26,957 nucleotides of DNA, taken from positions 1 through 26,957 of the forward strand of contig CALEYL010000026.1 in NCBI GenBank assembly GCA_937926205.1, read 5' to 3'. The translations under genes were made by a program, and so were the position numbers. The notes under the pieces were generated by a model that worked only from the letters and a program-made list of their open reading frames with translations, was not told the origin of the DNA and did not search any database. Of this stretch, positions 23,588 to 26,957 are shown piece after piece. How positions within the stretch are numbered: the stretch's first letter is position 1; every line of letters starts with the position of its first letter. Origin of the DNA: an uncultured Saprospiraceae bacterium. Its GTDB lineage: Bacteria; Bacteroidota; Bacteroidia; Chitinophagales; Saprospiraceae.

Positions 23588-24469
23588 TTACGCGATTGCT
23601 TTCGCATACCCAACGGTTTCGCGATACAATTGTGGCGAAACATCCGCATTCACTTTAAAAAAACGGCTAAAATAATATTCGTCTTCATAGCCCAGTTCAT
23701 TGGCAATTTCCTTAACCGTTTTGTTGGTGAGGTACAATTCTCTTTTGGCTTCTATGACGATTCTTTCGTTGATGAGGCTGCTGAGCGTTTTGTTAAAATG
23801 GGTTTTGGTTATTTTAGCCAGCGCTTTGGGCGTAATGTGCAGCATTTCAGCATACTCGGCCGGAGAGTGTTTTGTTCTGAAGTTTTCTTCTATCGCATCT
23901 TTAAGCTTCTGAAGGATGAAGGGTTCTTTGTGGTCTTTAAGTTCAATTGAAGCGGAGGGCTGTTGCTGTGTTTTTAATCGCACGGTGGTAATCAGGAAAA
24001 TTTTCAGGTAGGAAACCAGTAGTTCGTACTGTGCCAGATCCGGGTGCTGCATTTCTGCTTTAATTTGTTCGCACAACATCTGGAAAGTCGCAGCTGCAGC
24101 CTCGCCAACGCTGACAAAGGGCGCCTGATAAAGGTTGTTGTAGAGCATGCCGTGGCAGGAAACCTCGGGATGGTGTTTGTAAATGCAGAAAAAATCCGGG
24201 TGAAAATAGATGGCAATGCCTTTTGCGGGTTGGGTTGCGGCAAACATGTAAGGCTGGTATGGCGAAAAAGCAAACAGGTTGCTGCCTTCGAAAACATATT
24301 CCGTAAAATCGGCTTTTAATTGGCCGCTGCCTTCCTTCATCCAGATCAGGGAAAAATAATTATTGCGCTGCAGGTGGTCAAAATACCGACTGTCTTCAAA
24401 CTCTAAGTATTTAAAAGCAAGATTCCCATTTTGCGGATCTACCAAAGTAAAAGAAGGAGGCTTGAGCAT
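23588..24469 (-). CDS. AraC family transcriptional regulator
   Basis: 293 residues. The N-terminal cupin-like sensor domain (about 20-125) contains NYFSLIWMKEGSG and YVFEGSNLFAFSPYQPYMF. The C-terminal double HTH (about 195-287) has SPAEYAEMLHITPKALAKITKTHF and VKEIANELGYEDEYYFSRFFKV with the canonical GYEDEYYFSRFFK end. It may control the E2-like gene just downstream; the ligand is unknown. Confidence 0.92.
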   Translation of the reverse strand: MLKPPSFTLVDPQNGNLAFKYLEFEDSRYFDHLQRNNYFSLIWMKEGSGQLKADFTEYVFEGSNLFAFSPYQPYMFAATQPAKGIAIYFHPDFFCIYKHHPEVSCHGMLYNNLYQAPFVSVGEAAAATFQMLCEQIKAEMQHPDLAQYELLVSYLKIFLITTVRLKTQQQPSASIELKDHKEPFILQKLKDAIEENFRTKHSPAEYAEMLHITPKALAKITKTHFNKTLSSLINERIVIEAKRELYLTNKTVKEIANELGYEDEYYFSRFFKVNADVSPQLYRETVGYAKAIA

Positions 24470-24500
24470 GCCGTATATTTTTGCGTTTGCCTGGGAGGCA

Positions 24501-25130
24501 TCAAACCGCCTCCTGTTCCAGAAGTTTTCGTTTTAAATCATGGACTTCTGCTTCCAGAGCTGAAATTTGGCCTCGCTGCGCTGCAAATGCTTCCGAAATA
24601 TCCTCCATTGTATACCGCGGCGTAATGTGCTGCGGGCAATTCCAGTCATATGCTTCAACATGCAAAACCATCATTCTTTCCGGGCGAAATTTATAGTCTC
24701 CCAAATCCAGCGAATTGTACAATTCAGGATCGTTTTTCAATTCAACGATTTCTGCTGTGGCCAATATTTTCAACCGCGCTTTCGCCGGATAATCCACCAT
24801 GATGAGGGACACCTTGTTGTTGGTCGCCAGATTTCCGACTGAAATGTACTGCATATTCCCCCGAAAATCTATAAATCCAATCCGTTTTGAGTCCAGAACT
24901 TTGACAAATCCTTTGGGGCCGCCCCGATGCTGGATGTAAGGAAACCCATTTTCCCCCACCGTCGCCATATAAAAGCTGTCTCGTTGCGAAATAAAATCGA
25001 TTTCATTTTCCGTCAGGCCATCTACATAAGTCTGCTGTTCCATTTTCGCGTAACTGGAACGACTCCCCGCTTTTTCCTGTAAAGCTTTGACGGCATCTGT
25101 AAAGGCCAGTGCTGCAAAATTTTTTGCCAT
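24501..25130 (-). CDS. Pyridoxamine 5'-phosphate oxidase-family flavin-binding protein
   Basis: 209 residues with a split-barrel fold: DFISQRDSFYMATVGENGFPYIQHRGG (about 45-70) is the FMN-binding strand pair, with GFIDFRGNMQYISVGNL and VSLIMVDYPAKARLKILATAEI completing the barrel. The PPOX-like group includes pyridoxamine oxidases and general FMN reductases. RYTMEDISEAFAAQRGQISALEAEV at the C-terminus is a coiled coil. The substrate is unknown. Confidence 0.87.
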   Translation of the reverse strand: MAKNFAALAFTDAVKALQEKAGSRSSYAKMEQQTYVDGLTENEIDFISQRDSFYMATVGENGFPYIQHRGGPKGFVKVLDSKRIGFIDFRGNMQYISVGNLATNNKVSLIMVDYPAKARLKILATAEIVELKNDPELYNSLDLGDYKFRPERMMVLHVEAYDWNCPQHITPRYTMEDISEAFAAQRGQISALEAEVHDLKRKLLEQEAV

Positions 25131-25157
25131 GGTTTGTTTTGTTGAACTTTGTTGGAG

Positions 25158-25365
25158 TGACCGATTTTGGGGCCGGGTATAACGCAGCTATTGGCCTACT
25201 TGCTACCATGCCCATTTAGCCTTTGCCTGTTCTTTAGGATTCGAGAGCAAGGCATGCGAAGGCCCCAAAAACGGAAGTTTATTTGTATAAATGACCGATT
25301 TTGGGGGCCGAGTATAACGCAGCTATCGGAGCCCCCGCCTACCGGCCGGCAGGTAAAGACAGGCA
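25158..25365. repeat. Intergenic direct and inverted repeat cluster
   Basis: A block of about 37 bases (TGACCGATTTTGGGG...CGCAGCTAT) occurs at 25158-25194 and again at 25292-25329. An inverted copy of its start (GGCCCCAAAAACGG, 25261-25274) faces it, forming a hairpin with 25295-25309. The tail (GCTATCGG ... AGGTAAAGACAGG, 25322-25361) matches 20587-20619. It fills the gap between the PPOX gene and the thioredoxin-like gene and begins right at the thioredoxin-like stop codon. Confidence 0.8.
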
Positions 25366-26001
25366 TTAAGACAAACAATCCACACAAAGCAGACTAGCCC
25401 GGCTCAGCAACTGCGCCATTTCTTTTTCAAAGTGTTGTAGCTTGTCTTTTGCGTACCACAGGTGCAGTTCATTTTTGAAAGTGGCGGCTGTATCCGGGTT
25501 GGATTTCAGTTCCTGCACCAGTTTATGGGCTACGTTTGGCCTGGGCCCCCATATCCCGGTGACATTAAGTTTTGCATCCAGTTGGATCAGCTTGGGAATA
25601 GACCGCGTTCCATTGGTCAGATAGGCATTCATCAGCGCTTCGTGCTGGTCGCGGTACACCAGCTTCATTTCAATCCTGCCCTCGCTCAGCGCGGCCAGCG
25701 CATTCAATGCGGGCAATGTTTGGGCGGCGTCGCCACACCAGTGCTCCGTCAGAATCAGCCAATGTATTTTGTGGGGCAGGTTTTTTACCTGTTGGGCCAA
25801 TGCTTCTGAAACCCGGTACGTTTTTTCTACCCGGTGCATCCGCCGCTGGTTCAAATGGATGTATTCTTTGATCTTCAGATCGGGATTCAGGGCCAGGTCT
25901 TCGGCCATGTTGTGTTTGTATTGCTCATAGCTGATCCCTTCTTCAAGCCATTGCTGATAGTCTGATTTGCTCAGGGCGGTGTTGTTGCTTTCAGTTGTCA
26001 T
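25366..26001 (-). CDS. Thioredoxin-fold protein with single-Cys WCGD active site
   Basis: 211 residues. The thioredoxin strand and helix are HWLILTEHWCGDAAQTLPALNAL, with the active site at Trp88-Cys89-Gly90-Asp91; the usual second Cys is Asp. SIPKLI supplies the cis-Pro loop. This is the thioredoxin_9-like group common in Bacteroidota. A C-terminal C206-V-D-C209 pair ends the protein two residues before the stop, directly next to an intergenic repeat. It could be a resolving pair or a late addition. Confidence 0.87.
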   Translation of the reverse strand: MTTESNNTALSKSDYQQWLEEGISYEQYKHNMAEDLALNPDLKIKEYIHLNQRRMHRVEKTYRVSEALAQQVKNLPHKIHWLILTEHWCGDAAQTLPALNALAALSEGRIEMKLVYRDQHEALMNAYLTNGTRSIPKLIQLDAKLNVTGIWGPRPNVAHKLVQELKSNPDTAATFKNELHLWYAKDKLQHFEKEMAQLLSRASLLCVDCLS

Positions 26002-26106
26002 GTTGCTTCAGTTTTAATGCTGCAAAGATGCAACAAAGAACGCTGCCCGAAAATGGAGGATGGACGCAAAGGGATGGACAATTTTCCCCCTGTAGTGTTT
26101 AAAACA

Positions 26107-26619
26107 TTATTTAATCCTTCTCCCCTGCGTCGTAAAAGACAAGCCCTGTTGTCCGGAAGTCGAAATCATCACGCCTTCAAAAAATGGCTCGCTGGCCTTC
26201 TGGTGTATTTTCCAGTCAAAATGAAAATTTGCGCCGGTACCGCCTTCCTGGTCTGCTTCATCAATGACGATTTCTACCGTTTCCATGGGCGACAGAAAAA
26301 TGGGTTTGTTGAAATAGCTTCTGATCAACTTCCCCTTTGTATCAAAATATTCCGCTTTTTCAATGTAAATGGTGTCGGATAGATTGGTATTTCTCATGCT
26401 TACAGTGACTGTTAAATCATGCGTTTTATGCTCGCTTTGGCTGTAAATCCGGGAATAAACCGACAGGTAAGTGGCGCCTGAAATGAACGAGTCAGTTATT
26501 GGGATATCAACGGCCTTTTTGTCCCAGTTTACAGGATTCATGGAGCTGATTCCTTTCTTGTCGCTGCAGGCCTGAAAGAGGGTGGTTGCTAATAATATCA
26601 GGGGGAGTATCTTTTTCAT
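26107..26619 (-). CDS. DUF3124 lipoprotein
   Basis: 170 residues with a lipoprotein signal (MKKILPLILLATTLFQACSD, lipobox Cys18). The mature part matches DUF3124: YLSVYSRIYSQSEHKTHDLTVTVSMRN, then YIEKAEYFDTKGKLIRSYFNKP, then GTGANFHFDWKI, then MISTSGQQGLSFTTQG. The family is periplasmic or membrane-attached with an immunoglobulin-like pattern; its role is unknown. The start is ATG at 26619. Confidence 0.88.
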   Translation of the reverse strand: MKKILPLILLATTLFQACSDKKGISSMNPVNWDKKAVDIPITDSFISGATYLSVYSRIYSQSEHKTHDLTVTVSMRNTNLSDTIYIEKAEYFDTKGKLIRSYFNKPIFLSPMETVEIVIDEADQEGGTGANFHFDWKIHQKASEPFFEGVMISTSGQQGLSFTTQGRRIK

Positions 26620-26957
26620 GATTCTTTTGTTTGGAAAGTTAAGCGCTGGTTGGATATCTATTCACCGCCATACCTGATTTAGACGACGCTTCTGTGCTAA
26701 ATATACGCGTAATATCTAACGATTGGCCTTTGTTTTTAGTTTCTTCCCAGACATGGCCTGTAATATACCCAGGGCTCTTTCCCGGTTTTTCATTGTTTAG
26801 GAATTTGACGCCACAGCATGAGCAACAGCCATCCGTGTTTTCTGTGTCATCGGCGTCATCAGCGTTCTAAAAAACACATTCTTAGGAACACCGATGACAC
26901 GAATGACCTTTAGTATTGTAGAAAGAAACTTATTGTCACATTGTCATTATTATTATA
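26620..26957. other. 338-bp terminal stretch without a gene
   Basis: No reading frame of convincing length is seen on either strand. It contains the inverted repeat at 26844-26900 and TAACTTTC near 26638-26645 (minus), a one-mismatch -7 box for the lipoprotein gene. The gene beyond the right edge is not visible. Confidence 0.6.
26844..26900. repeat. Nested inverted repeat
   Basis: GTGTCATCGG (26844-26853) pairs perfectly with CCGATGACAC (26891-26900), and an inner GTTC (26864-26867) pairs with GAAC (26886-26889). The stretch is likely a dispersed hairpin element; GTGTCATCGG is followed by a similar GTCATCAGC. No T-run follows either end. Confidence 0.7.

Overview
The window looks like chromosome of a Bacteroidota bacterium. 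The evidence is the -7 promoter motif TAnnTTTG (sometimes with an upstream TTTG), the near absence of Shine-Dalgarno sequences, very short leaders, a GldM-C-like secreted protein, YcxB-like membrane proteins and an N-terminally membrane-anchored MutS-like ATPase. The NACHT/KAP content and the many intergenic repeats fit a Saprospiria-type genome, but that finer placement is inference. All 32 genes called here lie on the minus strand, so transcription reads from high to low coordinates. No tRNA, rRNA, transposase or CRISPR array was seen.

Region by region (low to high coordinate): 1-3770 holds a two-gene unit, a KAP-type P-loop NTPase followed 5 bp later by a NACHT NTPase with a leucine-rich-repeat C-terminus. 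The NACHT gene runs off the left edge, so it is easy to miss if only closed reading frames are considered. Its LRR copies are nearly identical in DNA and differ only at surface-exposed codons. A 37-bp composite palindrome and a -7 element lie upstream of the pair. This is the best candidate in the window for an undescribed defence or recognition system. 3789-4831 holds a ribbon-helix-helix/PIN toxin-antitoxin pair with its own operator, bracketed by two same-orientation copies of a GC-rich tandem hairpin repeat. 4845-8951 is a tightly coupled four-gene operon: small membrane protein, HTH_42 winged-helix protein, GNAT enzyme, MutS-like ATPase. 9116-10955 is a TetR-fabF pair driven by a promoter whose spacer is exactly a palindrome.

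10999-17612 is a run of small metabolic and unknown genes: DUF1330-like, three-gene GNAT/DUF6958/PqqB-like cluster, GldM-C-like protein, membrane proteins, GNAT, and a secreted unknown. 17720-20381 holds a 4-Cys uracil-DNA glycosylase, an SDR, a Crp/Fnr regulator and a DUF1905/YdeI protein. 20655-21844 is cbpM-cbpA. 22175-26619 holds a second YcxB-like protein, a stand-alone E2-type acyltransferase, an AraC regulator, a flavin-type PPOX protein, a thioredoxin-like protein and a DUF3124 lipoprotein.

A recurring theme is dispersed intergenic repeats placed just downstream of stop codons (after PIN, mutS-like, cbpM, ycxB-like and thioredoxin genes), always in the same relation to transcription. 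They may be 3'-end elements analogous to REP/BIME sequences.
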